Assembly (NCBI GenBank): GCA_964634465.1
Contig: CAZWLY010000004.1
Location: forward strand, 124,001-188,000
From: CAZWLY01 sp964634465
GTDB taxonomy: Bacteria > Desulfobacterota > Desulfarculia > G963662305
Direction: 5' to 3'
DNA: 64,000 nt
This document shows positions 23,128 to 32,386 of the stretch, piece after piece. Position 1 is the stretch's first letter; every line of letters begins with the position of its first letter. Made by a program: the position numbers and the translations under genes. A model generated the notes under the pieces. The model was not told the DNA's origin and searched no databases. It saw only the letters and a list, made by a program, of their open reading frames with translations.

Positions 23128-23886
23128 ATGGCCAAGAGTGCGGCGGACCTCGATAGGATTTTAGCCAAGGTGCTGGACGAGTTGAAGGCCGCCTTGGGCG
23201 AGGATTTGGAGGCGGTGGCGCTCTACGGCTCGGCCGCCGACGGTGAGTTCATGCCGGGGCTGTCAGACATCAACCTAATGGTGATCTTGAGCCCGGCGGG
23301 GCTGACAAGCTTGAATCGGCTGGCGCCCTTGGCCAACTCCTGGCTGAAGAAACGGGTCGCCCCGCCGCTGACTTTGAGCCGCGAGGAGCTCGAGCGCTCC
23401 CTGGACACCTTCCCCCTGGAGTTCTTGAACATCAAGCTCAGGCACAAGATGCTTTTCGGGCCGGACGTGTTGGCCGAGGTCGAGATCGATTCCGGCGACC
23501 TGAGGCTCCAGTGCGAGCGGGAGATCAAAGGCAAGCTGTTCCTGCTCCGTAAGGCGATGCTTCAAACCGGCGGCCGGGAGCGGGACCTGAAACAGACCGC
23601 CCTCGACTCGATCAAGGCCTTTACGGCGATCTTCAGGGGGGTGCTCCACCTCTTGGGCGACGACCCGGCCGGGTTGACCGCGGCCCAGGTCCTGGATCGG
23701 GCTTCGGTGCGGCTCGGCCTTTCGGACAGGGACGTCTTCGGTCTGGTTTGGAAACTGCGCCAAATGAAGAAGAAACCGGCCCGGGGCGAGGTGATCAAGC
23801 TCTTCGGCCGCTACCTGGCCGCGGTGGCCGAGGCGGCCGACAAGATCGACGCCTGGACCCCCGGCGACAACGACGAAAACGCCTGA
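23128..23886 (+). CDS. Nucleotidyltransferase-like protein
   Basis: 252 residues from the ATG at 23128 with GGGAGG upstream. Residues 20-60 have the nucleotidyltransferase pattern ALYGSAADGEFMPGLSDINLMVIL, where the usual second catalytic Asp is Asn (SDIN). A basic, Leu-rich middle and a C-terminal helical domain (about 140-250) follow. This class of orphan proteins is common and not tied to antibiotic resistance. It may be inactive as a transferase or modify an unknown target. Confidence 0.75.
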   Translation: MAKSAADLDRILAKVLDELKAALGEDLEAVALYGSAADGEFMPGLSDINLMVILSPAGLTSLNRLAPLANSWLKKRVAPPLTLSREELERSLDTFPLEFLNIKLRHKMLFGPDVLAEVEIDSGDLRLQCEREIKGKLFLLRKAMLQTGGRERDLKQTALDSIKAFTAIFRGVLHLLGDDPAGLTAAQVLDRASVRLGLSDRDVFGLVWKLRQMKKKPARGEVIKLFGRYLAAVAEAADKIDAWTPGDNDENA

Positions 23887-23902
23887 AGAGAGGGCTTAAG
23901 CG

Positions 23903-24487
23903 ATGAAGACTGGCATCAAGGTACTGATCGGCATACTGATCCTGGTCGTGGTGGCCGGGTTGGGTTCGTGTTCCAAGTACAACTCCCTGGTCACCGCCGA
24001 TGAGAGCGTCAAGACGGCCTGGGCCCAGGTCCAAAACGTCCTTCAGCGCCGGGCCGACCTGATTCCCAACCTGGTCAACACGGTCAAGGGTTACGCCGCC
24101 CACGAGAAGGAGGTCCTGACCGAGGTGACCGAGGCTCGGGCCAGCGTCGGTCGGGCGGCCAAGACGGGCAACGTGGCCAAGATGATCGAGGCCAACAACC
24201 AGCTTTCGAGCGCCCTGGCCCGGCTGCTGGTGGTGGTCGAGCGGTATCCCGATCTCAAGGCCAACCAGAACTTCCTGGCCCTCCAGGACGAGCTGGCCGG
24301 CACCGAGAACCGGATCGCCGTCGAGCGACGGCGCTACAACGAGGCGGTTAAGGCCTACAATCTCCAGGTCCGGCGTTTTCCGGGCAACATCTTCGCCTCC
24401 CTGTTCGGCTTTGAGCGGGCGACGCCGTTCGAGGCGCCCAAGTCGGCCCAGGAGGCGCCCAAGGTCGAGTTCGGCCAGAAGGGCTGA
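23903..24487 (+). CDS. lemA: LemA family protein
   Basis: 194 residues. An N-terminal hydrophobic segment ends in a possible lipobox (GLGSC, Cys at 23). The LemA core then follows: YNSLVTADESVKTAWAQVQNVLQRRADLIPNLVNTVKGYA, and AGTENRIAVERRRYNEAVKAYN. LemA proteins are membrane-attached helical bundles often next to TPM proteins, as here. A Pro/Ala-rich tail ends the protein. The gene is the last in the cluster and is followed by a terminator. Confidence 0.93.
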   Translation: MKTGIKVLIGILILVVVAGLGSCSKYNSLVTADESVKTAWAQVQNVLQRRADLIPNLVNTVKGYAAHEKEVLTEVTEARASVGRAAKTGNVAKMIEANNQLSSALARLLVVVERYPDLKANQNFLALQDELAGTENRIAVERRRYNEAVKAYNLQVRRFPGNIFASLFGFERATPFEAPKSAQEAPKVEFGQKG

Positions 24488-24520
24488 CCGGCAAGGCCGG
24501 ATCGAGCCTCGAATAACCAC

Positions 24521-24545
24521 GAGCCCCGCTTCGGCGGGGCTCTTT
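24521..24545 (+). terminator. Strong rho-independent terminator
   Basis: GAGCCCCGC, TTCG loop, GCGGGGCTC, then TTTT, a nine-base GC stem, 33 bases after the LemA stop. It separates the cluster from the convergent methyltransferase gene. Confidence 0.92.
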
Positions 24546-24582
24546 TGGTTTGGCCGGGGCGAGGCCTTTTCGAGACGCGGGC

Positions 24583-25440
24583 CTAGCCCCGTTTGCGGAA
24601 GCAGTTGTTCTGAAGCGGGGTGAAGTCCTCGGCCAGACGGGCCCTGATCGGGCTCAAATCGGCGGTGACGTGCCAGAAGCCGGGTTTGAAGTCCTGGAAC
24701 TGGCCGTAGAGCACTCCGGCCGGGGCCAGGGAGGCGACGATGTTGTCGTAGGCCGCCTCGGGATTCCAGAGGTGCTCCATGACGTCGGTGGCGATGCAGA
24801 TATTGTGGGCCGGAAGACTCGGGTAGGGTTCGTCCTCGCTGATGACCACCGTCTCGACGCTGAGGCCGTATTTTTTGAACCGATACTCGGTAAAGCGCAG
24901 CCCCAGGCAATCGACATCGACCAGAATGAACCGGGATTCTGGACGTATTCGGCCGATTTCAAAGGAGATATAGGCCAAGCCGCAACCGTAGTCCAGGACC
25001 ACCGGCTCCTCTTCGATCAGCCCGGCCAGGTAGCGGCCCATGGCCGGCTCGTTGGCCGGCGGCGGAGCGCTCTTGCCGGTCAGGCGTCGGGCCAGGGCCC
25101 GGCCGATCAGCTTGAACTCGCCCCCGGTCAGGGCCTTCTTGAGTATTTGCCACCGCTTTGGCTTGGCCGCCGGGAAGGAGTAGGAGAGCTGTCTCAAGAC
25201 GCTCAACAGTCCCCAGTGGCGGTAGGAGCGCATCGAGGAGGCGTCGTCGAAGTTGTCGTATTCCAGACGATGGAGGTACTGGATCCGGGCCATCAGCCGG
25301 GCGAACTCCGGCGAGCCGAAATCGAACTCGGCCTTGGTTTTGAGATAAGCCGCCTCGATGCGCGCCAGGGGGGCGTTGTTTTCGCGGGCCATGAACTCGA
25401 TGAAGTCCCGCTCCAGTTCGTTGAGGCTCGATTGAGTCAT
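24583..25440 (-). CDS. SAM-dependent methyltransferase (glycan locus)
   Basis: 285 residues. Helical N-terminal half (1-135), then a Rossmann methyltransferase: VVLDYGCGLAYISFEIG (SAM loop), an acidic residue at the end of strand 2 (RFILVDVDCLG), and ATDVMEHLWNPE. The target is unknown; an acceptor in the surface-polysaccharide pathway is likely because of the neighbouring genes. GGGGGAGCC precedes the ATG. It is convergent with lemA. Confidence 0.82.
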   Translation of the reverse strand: MTQSSLNELERDFIEFMARENNAPLARIEAAYLKTKAEFDFGSPEFARLMARIQYLHRLEYDNFDDASSMRSYRHWGLLSVLRQLSYSFPAAKPKRWQILKKALTGGEFKLIGRALARRLTGKSAPPPANEPAMGRYLAGLIEEEPVVLDYGCGLAYISFEIGRIRPESRFILVDVDCLGLRFTEYRFKKYGLSVETVVISEDEPYPSLPAHNICIATDVMEHLWNPEAAYDNIVASLAPAGVLYGQFQDFKPGFWHVTADLSPIRARLAEDFTPLQNNCFRKRG

Positions 25441-25541
25441 GGCTCCCCCTCCCGGCCCGATCGGCGTGGACGCCGATCGGCGACCGGGCTGATTCTATAG
25501 GACTTGGCCGCCTCGGGTCAACGCCTGGCCGCCGGGGGACG

Positions 25542-26306
25542 TCAGTAGCCCCAGGGTGAGACGTCGAGCCCGGTCATTTGGGCGAAGCGCTCGACCATCG
25601 GCTTGAACCGCTCCCTCAGGCGCGCCTCGGTCCGGGGGTCGATGGCCGGGCCGGGAGCCAGGTTGTAGTCGGGTCGAATCACCCCCAACCGCTGGGCCGG
25701 AAGCGGATCGAGCCCGAGGAACTCCTGGACGGCTCCGAACAGGCGTTCCGGGTCGAGCCTGAGATCCTCGAAGAGAAAGAAGGCGACCCGGTCCCGGCCG
25801 AAGGTCTCCAGATAGGGCTCGGCCAGGGCGGCGTAGTCGCTGCGCCTCAAGTAGTCGAAGGGCGGCGTGCGCTCCGGCTCCGGTCCGAGGGGGTTGGGCC
25901 GGCAGCCCTCCAGCTCGATGGCTTCCTCGAAGGGGAGCTTCTCCAGGCCGTTTTTGACCGACCAGCGGTAGTTGGAGTAGGCTCGGGCGACCGGCTCGCG
26001 GACGATGAACAGCAGCTTGACCCGGGGCAGGTAGCGGGCGATCAGCCGCCGGGCCCTGTCGTTTTCCAGATAGGTCGAGGTCTTCTCGCCCAAAAGCCTG
26101 CCTTGGGGCGCGTCGGCCAGGAACTTGTCGTAGAGAGCCAGGAAATCGGTCCCCTCCGGGTAGCCGACGAAGACCTTGGGTTCGGGGATGTAGGGCTTGA
26201 TCAGCCACACCTCGGGGTGGTTGTCCAGGCTGTGGCACAGCGCGGTGGTGCCGCTTCTGGGCGCGCCGCCGATGATGAAATCCGGAACTCGGCCTTGAGG
26301 GGCCAT
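25542..26306 (-). CDS. Sulfotransferase family protein
   Basis: 254 residues. The 5'-phosphosulfate loop is GAPRSGTT (14-21) and the 3'-phosphate motif is REPVARAYSNYRW. The body fits PAPS-dependent sulfotransferases, which move sulfate to a sugar or lipid. In a glycan locus the likely acceptor is a cell-surface sugar, but this is inferred. GAGGAG precedes the ATG. It is divergent from the flippase-like gene across about 215 bases. Confidence 0.88.
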   Translation of the reverse strand: MAPQGRVPDFIIGGAPRSGTTALCHSLDNHPEVWLIKPYIPEPKVFVGYPEGTDFLALYDKFLADAPQGRLLGEKTSTYLENDRARRLIARYLPRVKLLFIVREPVARAYSNYRWSVKNGLEKLPFEEAIELEGCRPNPLGPEPERTPPFDYLRRSDYAALAEPYLETFGRDRVAFFLFEDLRLDPERLFGAVQEFLGLDPLPAQRLGVIRPDYNLAPGPAIDPRTEARLRERFKPMVERFAQMTGLDVSPWGY

Positions 26307-26423
26307 CTTCTCCTCGCCTCCGGCGGGCCGAACTTTGAGGCCGCGGCCCGGTTTGGGGGAACGATGCCCCGAGGTTATACCAATCGCCGTTCGGGTTCAA
26401 GCCGGCGACCGGTTGGGGCCGGC

Positions 26424-26453
26424 TTGACACCATTCGGGCGATTCGAGTATGAT
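26424..26453 (+). promoter_or_regulatory. Sigma70-type promoter of the glycan operon
   Basis: TTGACA (26424-26429), 18-base spacer, TATGAT (26448-26453). It is one of the two clearest promoter matches in the window. Transcription from about 26460 would cover the flippase-like gene, epimerase, GT2 and deacetylase, whose genes follow within 20 bases of each other. Confidence 0.65.
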
Positions 26454-26519
26454 TCGGCCAGCTTATGCCTTCCCAACCCACCACACCCGGCGGCCGATCG
26501 ACCCGATCGAGGGGCCTCG

Positions 26520-27521
26520 TTGCGCCTCTGTCCGCCGGGTCGGCTGGCCGAGGATCGTCTCTTGCCCGGTTGGCTTAAGTGGCTTCTTCGGCTGGGCGTC
26601 GTCGCCTTGGCCGGCTACTTGCTGGTGCGCTCCGGCGCCCTTGACTGGCGAGTGATCAAGGGGCTTCGCCTCACGCCGGGCGGCGCGGCCGTCATGGTCG
26701 GTTGCGTCTTCGGCGTGGCGCTGTTGAACGCTTGGCGGTGGCGGATCATCCTGGCCGGGGCCGGCCTCCCGGCCAAACTGTTCCACCTCTTTCGGCTGAC
26801 CCTGATCGGCTACTTCTACAACCTGGTCATGCCCGGCGGCATGGGCGGCGATCTGGCCAAGGCGGTCTACGTCGCCAAAGAGCACCCCGAGGGCCGGGCC
26901 CTGGCCGGCTCGTCGGTGGCGGTCGATCGGCTCTTGGGTGTGCTGTCGCTGTTGATCGTCGCCCTCGTCGGTCTCCTGCTCCTGGCGCTGGCCGGCGGTC
27001 GATCGACCGACCTTTTCCGGCTGGCCGGTCTGATCGGAGCGGCGCTGGTCCTGGCCGGGGCCGGGGTGTGGCTGGCCGGCTGGGTCCTCAAACGTCCCAG
27101 GCTGGCTGGCCTTCGGATTCGAGGCTTCGCTTTGGCCGAGCTGATCAAGGTTTGGCCGACCGGCCGGGCCATGCTCAAGGCGGCGGGAATAAGCTTCACT
27201 ATGCACATCCTTTCTGTTATCATCCTCGTCACCGCGGGACGCGTGGTGGGGTACGAGACCGGCTTTCTGGTCTGGCTGGTGGTCGGTCCGGTGACCATCG
27301 TGCTGAACCAACTCCCCATCTCGCCCGGCGGTTTGGGCGTGGGCGAGTTGGTCATGTTTTCCCTGCTGACTCGCTTTTCCGCCGTTCCGGGAGTCAACCC
27401 CGGCGCGGTGGTGTTCATGATCTTCAGGCTGGCCTTCTACGTCCTTAGCGCGGCGGGGGCGGCCTTTCTCTTTGTCGAACCGGATCGACGACTCAAGGGC
27501 GGACATGTCAGTCAAAGGTAA
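26520..27521 (+). CDS. Lysylphosphatidylglycerol synthase-type membrane protein (UPF0104, flippase-like)
   Basis: 333 residues from a TTG at 26520 preceded by GAGGGG. No in-frame ATG exists between the promoter and the first membrane segment. About eight membrane helices carry the family motifs LVMPGGMGGDLAKAVYVAKE and LPISPGGLGVGELVMFSLL of the LPG_synthase_TM family. Members include MprF flippase halves and transporters of lipid-linked sugars; the latter suits the locus. Its end overlaps the epimerase start by 17 nt. Confidence 0.85.
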   Translation: MRLCPPGRLAEDRLLPGWLKWLLRLGVVALAGYLLVRSGALDWRVIKGLRLTPGGAAVMVGCVFGVALLNAWRWRIILAGAGLPAKLFHLFRLTLIGYFYNLVMPGGMGGDLAKAVYVAKEHPEGRALAGSSVAVDRLLGVLSLLIVALVGLLLLALAGGRSTDLFRLAGLIGAALVLAGAGVWLAGWVLKRPRLAGLRIRGFALAELIKVWPTGRAMLKAAGISFTMHILSVIILVTAGRVVGYETGFLVWLVVGPVTIVLNQLPISPGGLGVGELVMFSLLTRFSAVPGVNPGAVVFMIFRLAFYVLSAAGAAFLFVEPDRRLKGGHVSQR

Positions 27522-28488
27522 GACCATTTTCATCACCGGCGGGGCGGGCTTCATCGGCTCGGCTCTGGGCCAGCGGTTGGCCGACGAGAACAAGATCATC
27601 ATCTACGACAACCTCCGGCGGGACGCGCTTCGCTACACCGACATCGCCGAGCACGACAACGTGACCTTCATCCAGGGCGATATCCTGGACAAAGCCAAGC
27701 TGGAGGTCGCCGCCGGCGACAGCCAGATCGTCATCCATCTGGCCGCCGTGGCCGGGGTGACTTCCTACAACCGCTGGCCGGTGGAGACGATGAAGACCAA
27801 CTTCATCGGGACCTTCAACCTGCTGGAGGTCTTCGCCGAGCGGGGGGCGGAGCTGTTCGTGAACTTCTCCACCTCCGAGGTCTACGGGCCCTTGATCTTC
27901 GGCGCCCGGGAAGATGACATCACCTCCCAGGGCGAGGCCAGCGTACCCCGCTGGAGCTACGGCGTCAGCAAGCTGGCCGCCGAGCACATCGCCTTCGCCT
28001 TTCACCGCACCCGGGGCCTGCCGGTGGTCTCGATCCGACCGTTCAACATCTACGGCCCGCGCCAGATCGGCGAGGGAGCGATCCCGATCTTCCTCCTGAG
28101 GGCTCTCAAGGACCGGGAGATACTGGTTACCGGCGACGGCAACCAGATTCGGGCCTGGTGCTTCATCGACGACTTCGTCGACGGTGTGCTGGCCTGCCTC
28201 GACAATCCGGAGCGGGTCACGGGGCAGGTGATCAACATCGGCAACCCGCGCGGAACGATCACCATCCTCGGGCTGGTGGAGACGGTCATCAGGCTGACCG
28301 GGTCCAAGTCGCCGATCAGGTTCATCCCCCACCCCAATCAGGACATCAAGCTTCGGGTGCCGTCCATCGAAAAGGCGGCCGAGCTGATCGGCTATCGGCC
28401 CAAGGTCGGCCTGGAAGAAGGATTGAAACGGACGATTCCATGGTATAAGGAACGCTTGGAGCTCATCATCGAGGACGAGCACGCCTGA
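27505..28488 (+). CDS. NAD-dependent sugar epimerase/dehydratase (extended SDR)
   Basis: 327 residues from the ATG at 27505. The Rossmann loop TGGAGFIGS lies near the N terminus and the catalytic YGVSK has Tyr152 and Lys156. The C-terminal half carries the nucleotide-sugar segment RPFNIYGPRQ. It acts on an NDP-sugar in the cytoplasm, probably epimerising or dehydrating it for the GT2 protein downstream; the exact sugar is not clear. A serine/threonine stretch before YxxxK (FSTSEVYGP) completes the catalytic triad. Confidence 0.9.
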   Translation: MSVKGKTIFITGGAGFIGSALGQRLADENKIIIYDNLRRDALRYTDIAEHDNVTFIQGDILDKAKLEVAAGDSQIVIHLAAVAGVTSYNRWPVETMKTNFIGTFNLLEVFAERGAELFVNFSTSEVYGPLIFGAREDDITSQGEASVPRWSYGVSKLAAEHIAFAFHRTRGLPVVSIRPFNIYGPRQIGEGAIPIFLLRALKDREILVTGDGNQIRAWCFIDDFVDGVLACLDNPERVTGQVINIGNPRGTITILGLVETVIRLTGSKSPIRFIPHPNQDIKLRVPSIEKAAELIGYRPKVGLEEGLKRTIPWYKERLELIIEDEHA

Positions 28489-28503
28489 GAGTCGAGGGGC
28501 GCG

Positions 28504-29451
28504 GTGAGCGATGAACCAAAATTCGTCCTGTCTCTGATCGTCCCCGTCTTCAACGAGGAGGATAACCTTCCCGCCCTTGTCGAGCGGGTCAAGGCGGTCG
28601 TCGAGGCCGAAGGGGTCGATTACGAATTCATGTTCATCGACGACGGCTCCAAGGACCGCTCGCTCGACGTCCTGACCGAGCTGGCCGCGGCCGACGAGCG
28701 GGTCAAGATCGTGTCGCTGTCGCGCAACTTCGGCTCCCACGCCGCCATCTCGGCCGGCATCGACCACGTCTCCGGCGACGCGGCGGTGATCATGGCCGCC
28801 GACCTTCAGGACCCGCCCGAGGTCATCGGCGAGTTTCTCAAAAAGATGCGGGAGGGCTACGACGTCGTCTGGGGAGCCAGAGCGGCCCGGCCGGAGTCGA
28901 TGCGCCGCCGCCTGGCCGGACGGGTGTTCTACGGCCTGGTTCGCTCCATCGCCCTGCCCGGCTACCCCAAGGGCGGCACCGGCTCGTTCTGCTTGATCAC
29001 GCGGCGGGTCGTCGAGGCGCTCAGGCTCTTCCCGGAGAAGCAGCGGATCACCTTCGGCCTGGTCTACTGGGCGGGTTTCAAACAGACCCTCGTCCTCTAT
29101 GAACGGGCTCCCCGCCGGGCCGGCTCTTCGGGCTGGTCGCGCCGGCGGTTGATCGACGCCTCGATCGACGTCTTGACCACCTACTCCTACGCCCCGCTTC
29201 GGGCGATCACCTACCTGGGGCTGGTCGTCTTCCTCTTGAGTCTGATCGGCATCGGCTACGTCATCGTGAACTGGCTCTTGACCGAAGAGACTCTGGCCGG
29301 CTGGTCGTCCACCTTCGTCGCCATCGCCTTCTTCGGCGGGTTGCAGATGATCACCCTGGGCGTCGTCGGTGAGTACCTGTGGCGCATCGCCGTCGAGGTC
29401 CGGCGGCGACCGCTCTACATCGCGGCCAAGAAGATCAACCTTCCCGACTGA
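28504..29451 (+). CDS. Family 2 glycosyltransferase, dolichyl/undecaprenyl-phosphate type
   Basis: 315 residues from a GTG. A GT-A domain (1-220) has VPVFNEEDN, FIDDGSKD, and ADLQDPPE, and two membrane helices follow (about 237-262 and 272-300) ending in KKINLPD. This is the ArnC/DPM1/GtrB layout, which transfers a sugar to a polyprenyl phosphate at the inner side of the membrane. With the flippase-like gene and the GT39-like gene it could supply lipid-linked sugar to an acceptor outside. Confidence 0.9.
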   Translation: MSDEPKFVLSLIVPVFNEEDNLPALVERVKAVVEAEGVDYEFMFIDDGSKDRSLDVLTELAAADERVKIVSLSRNFGSHAAISAGIDHVSGDAAVIMAADLQDPPEVIGEFLKKMREGYDVVWGARAARPESMRRRLAGRVFYGLVRSIALPGYPKGGTGSFCLITRRVVEALRLFPEKQRITFGLVYWAGFKQTLVLYERAPRRAGSSGWSRRRLIDASIDVLTTYSYAPLRAITYLGLVVFLLSLIGIGYVIVNWLLTEETLAGWSSTFVAIAFFGGLQMITLGVVGEYLWRIAVEVRRRPLYIAAKKINLPD

Positions 29452-29457
29452 CGCCCC

Positions 29458-30621
29458 GTGGTCGAACCGAGACCATACCGCCTGGCAGGCCGACTCGATC
29501 TCCTGCCCGAAGACATCTGGGCCGGGCTGGGCCCGACCATCTACCTGCCGCCGGTGCCCGAGACGTCCCCCGAGGCCGATCCGATCCTGACGGTCATCGA
29601 CGAGGCCGGCCGCGAGAGGCCCCTGGCCTGGCCGGGCGGTCTGGCCCTGGAAGCGGAGGAGACGGCCGATCATCTCATCGCCTGGGCCGCCTTCAGGATC
29701 CCCCGGCCCCTTGTCTCCCGCCTGCCCTTTCACCCCCACCGCCTGCCGTCTTTCGCCAGAGCCTTGGGACGGCGGATGTGGGGCCGGCGAGGCGGCCGGG
29801 CCGGCCGGCAGGTCTATCCCCGCTGGCCGGTCGAGCCGTCGCTGGAGATCTGGCGGGCCGTGGTCCGGGCGGCCGGGCGGGAGGCGGGCCCGGCGGGCGT
29901 CACCTGGCCGGAGGGGGCCGACTACGGTCTGATTCTGTCCCACGACGTGGACACGGCGGCCGGCCAGAGAAACGCCCCGGCCCTGGCCGAGATCGAGGAG
30001 TCGCTGGGGTTTCGAAGCGCCTGGTTCCTGCCGGCCGACAACTTCGCCCTCGACTTCGACTTGTGGCGGGAGCTTGGCCGGCGGGGCCACGAGATCGCCT
30101 GCCATGGGCTCAAACACGACTTCAAGCTGGCCTACTTGCCCCGGAACGCCCTGGCCGGCCGACTGGACGAGGCGCTGGCCGTTCTGGCCCGGCTCAAACC
30201 GACCGGCTTTCGCTCGCCGGGCTTTTTCCGCACCCCGGCCCTGATCGACGCCCTGGCCGGCCGCTTCGGCTACGACTCGTCCATCCCCGACACCAGGTCC
30301 CTGCCCGCGCCCAACGGCTGCGCGGCGATTCGGCCCTTCAAACTGGGCGGGTTGACCCAACTGCCGGTCACCCTGCCGCCCGAGGGCGAGATGATGGCCC
30401 TGGGTTATGATCGGACCGCCCGAGCCGGAATCTGGGCGGCCAAGGCCAACTGGATCGCCCGGCGGGGCGGACTGGTCCACCTGCTGACCCATCCCGACCC
30501 CGGCTTCACCGATCGACCGGCCGAGCTCGAGCTCTACCGGAATTTTCTGGCCGAACTGGCCGGAGGACGGCTGAGATACTGGACCGGCCTGCCTCGTGAG
30601 GCGGCGGCGTTGATGGCATGA
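29458..30621 (+). CDS. Polysaccharide deacetylase family protein (CE4-like)
   Basis: 387 residues from a GTG, 7 nt after the GT2 stop. The N-terminal third is Arg/Pro-rich without a recognisable domain. The NodB-like part starts near residue 158: SHDVDT (D163 and D165), ACHGLKHD (H216, H220), and a late LLTHPDPG, which together form the metal site and catalytic histidine of carbohydrate esterase 4. It removes N-acetyl groups from a glycan. No signal peptide is visible, so it may act in the cytoplasm or on a lipid-linked precursor. Confidence 0.82.
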   Translation: MVEPRPYRLAGRLDLLPEDIWAGLGPTIYLPPVPETSPEADPILTVIDEAGRERPLAWPGGLALEAEETADHLIAWAAFRIPRPLVSRLPFHPHRLPSFARALGRRMWGRRGGRAGRQVYPRWPVEPSLEIWRAVVRAAGREAGPAGVTWPEGADYGLILSHDVDTAAGQRNAPALAEIEESLGFRSAWFLPADNFALDFDLWRELGRRGHEIACHGLKHDFKLAYLPRNALAGRLDEALAVLARLKPTGFRSPGFFRTPALIDALAGRFGYDSSIPDTRSLPAPNGCAAIRPFKLGGLTQLPVTLPPEGEMMALGYDRTARAGIWAAKANWIARRGGLVHLLTHPDPGFTDRPAELELYRNFLAELAGGRLRYWTGLPREAAALMA

Positions 30622-30732
30622 TGGATCGACCTCTGGGAACAACTTTTTCCGGGCCGGCGCCCCGATCGGGGGAGGGCGATCGGGGGCGAGTGTGTTAAGA
30701 TCGGCCGGTCGAGACCGTTCAAGGAGATTCGA

Positions 30733-32343
30733 TTGAACCGTTTGGCCAAGTACAAAAACCCGCTGATTCTGACGGTCATCCTGGCGGGCGGTTTGTGGCT
30801 TCGACTCAAGGGCTTCACTCTGCCGGCCATCGAGGAAGAGACCCTCTATCTGATCCAGGTGCTCTATCTCAAGCACGCCTTTGTCGAGGCCTTCCAGACC
30901 ATCTCCCAGCCGGTGCTCTTCTTCCTGGGCGGCAACCTGGGCCGGGTTCTCTTCGGCGACACCCTGTTGGCGTTGAGGGGAGTGGCCCTGCTCTACGGCC
31001 TGGGGACGATGATCTTTGGTTGGCTGACCGCCCGGCGTCTATCCGGCGACGATGACGGCCTGTGGGCCGCCTTCCTGATGGCGGTCAGCTTTTTGTTGGC
31101 TGGATTTTCCTGGTACTATCGACCCTTCGCCGTCCACCTCTTCTCCACCATTTTCCTGGCCTGGGCCCTGTTGTGGGTCCTGGAGAGGCTGTCGATAGGC
31201 CGGATAGCGGTTCTGATCGGTCTGTCGCTCGTCTCCATCTTCGCCGCCTACACCGCCCTTTTCGTTCAGGGCGGGCTGACCCTGGCCCTCATCTGGACCT
31301 GGTATCGGGAGCCGGTCAAGACCAGGGAGCTCAACCTGGCCGTGGGAGCCTATCTGGCCTATCTGGTCATCGCCTTGGCCCTGTTCTTCGTCCCCGGCCT
31401 CAACACCCTGGTCATCCCGCCGGGGGCCAAGTTCGTCACCGACTACTACAACCAGCCCGGCTACTCGTTCTACTGGGCGGATCGGGGTTTCGTCGGCGGT
31501 CTGGTCTTCCTGGCGGCCAACATCAAGCGGACCCTGGTCGACTTTCTGCCCTTCACCGGCCAGGCCTGGACGGCCGACCTCTTCTTGAGCCTGACCGTCT
31601 TCGTCGCCTTCATCGGCCTCTCCAGCCTGCTCAACTCGGAGAGGGGCCGCCTCTTCGCCGTGCTGATTCTGGGAACCTGCCTGGCCCACCTGGCGGCGAT
31701 GGCGGTCAGCCTGTGGGATCTGAACTACCGCCACTTCTATTACCTGGCCCCGCTCTACCTCGTCGTCGTAGCCAGGGGGGTGGTCGTTCTGGGCGGCTGG
31801 CTCAAAAGAGAGCGGCTCTTCCCGGCCCTGATCGTCGGCCTCTTGATCCTGGCCCTCCTGCCGCTCCGGGCGATTTTGAAGACGCCCATGGACGAATTCC
31901 CGACCGAGTACGGCTATCAGCCCTTCATCAGCCGGTTGAAGCAGGAAGTCCAGGACGGCGACGGCGTGTTCATGGACACCCTGTCGGCCTCCCAGTACGT
32001 CTTCACCTACGCCCCGGACCGTCTCGATCTGGTCCGCCGACTCTACACCCAGATGCGGCGCTATTTTCCGGCCAAGCTGTCGCCCCTGCCGGCCGAGGGG
32101 CGATGGGAGAAGATGTTCGGCAAGCGGGTCTTCGTCGTCTTCGGCGGCGAGGACATCGCCCCCTTCGCCCAGGAGCGGCCGCGGCGGCTCTGGGTCCGGG
32201 TCGGCTCCCGCTGCCACTCCGGCGAGGGTTACGGCCGCAGCATCCCGAAAAAGATCGGCCGGCTCTACCGCCCGGCGTCCCAGGTCTGGCGGGCGCCCAA
32301 ACCCCTCAAGGGCATGTGGGCGCTCTACGAGCTTCGGGACTAG
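30733..32343 (+). CDS. GT39/ArnT-like membrane glycosyltransferase
   Basis: 536 residues from a TTG, with AAGGAG 6 nt upstream. It has about eleven membrane helices and an acidic first loop (LPAIEEETLY) like the catalytic loop of GT-C enzymes (PMT/ArnT). The C-terminal 150 residues are soluble. GT39 enzymes move a sugar from a polyprenyl phosphate donor to an acceptor outside the membrane. The preceding GT2 gene would make such a donor. The acceptor is unknown. Confidence 0.8.
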   Translation: MNRLAKYKNPLILTVILAGGLWLRLKGFTLPAIEEETLYLIQVLYLKHAFVEAFQTISQPVLFFLGGNLGRVLFGDTLLALRGVALLYGLGTMIFGWLTARRLSGDDDGLWAAFLMAVSFLLAGFSWYYRPFAVHLFSTIFLAWALLWVLERLSIGRIAVLIGLSLVSIFAAYTALFVQGGLTLALIWTWYREPVKTRELNLAVGAYLAYLVIALALFFVPGLNTLVIPPGAKFVTDYYNQPGYSFYWADRGFVGGLVFLAANIKRTLVDFLPFTGQAWTADLFLSLTVFVAFIGLSSLLNSERGRLFAVLILGTCLAHLAAMAVSLWDLNYRHFYYLAPLYLVVVARGVVVLGGWLKRERLFPALIVGLLILALLPLRAILKTPMDEFPTEYGYQPFISRLKQEVQDGDGVFMDTLSASQYVFTYAPDRLDLVRRLYTQMRRYFPAKLSPLPAEGRWEKMFGKRVFVVFGGEDIAPFAQERPRRLWVRVGSRCHSGEGYGRSIPKKIGRLYRPASQVWRAPKPLKGMWALYELRD

Positions 32344-32386
32344 CCCTGCCGAAGCGCCGCCGGTGGGGACCGGGGGCGGCTCGGTC

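Noticed and set aside
27508..30876. A 1,122-codon open frame on the minus strand opposite the glycan genes
   Set aside because: It covers several convincing plus-strand genes, is rich in Asp, Gln, Gly and Arg as GC-rich antisense frames are, and shows no domain.
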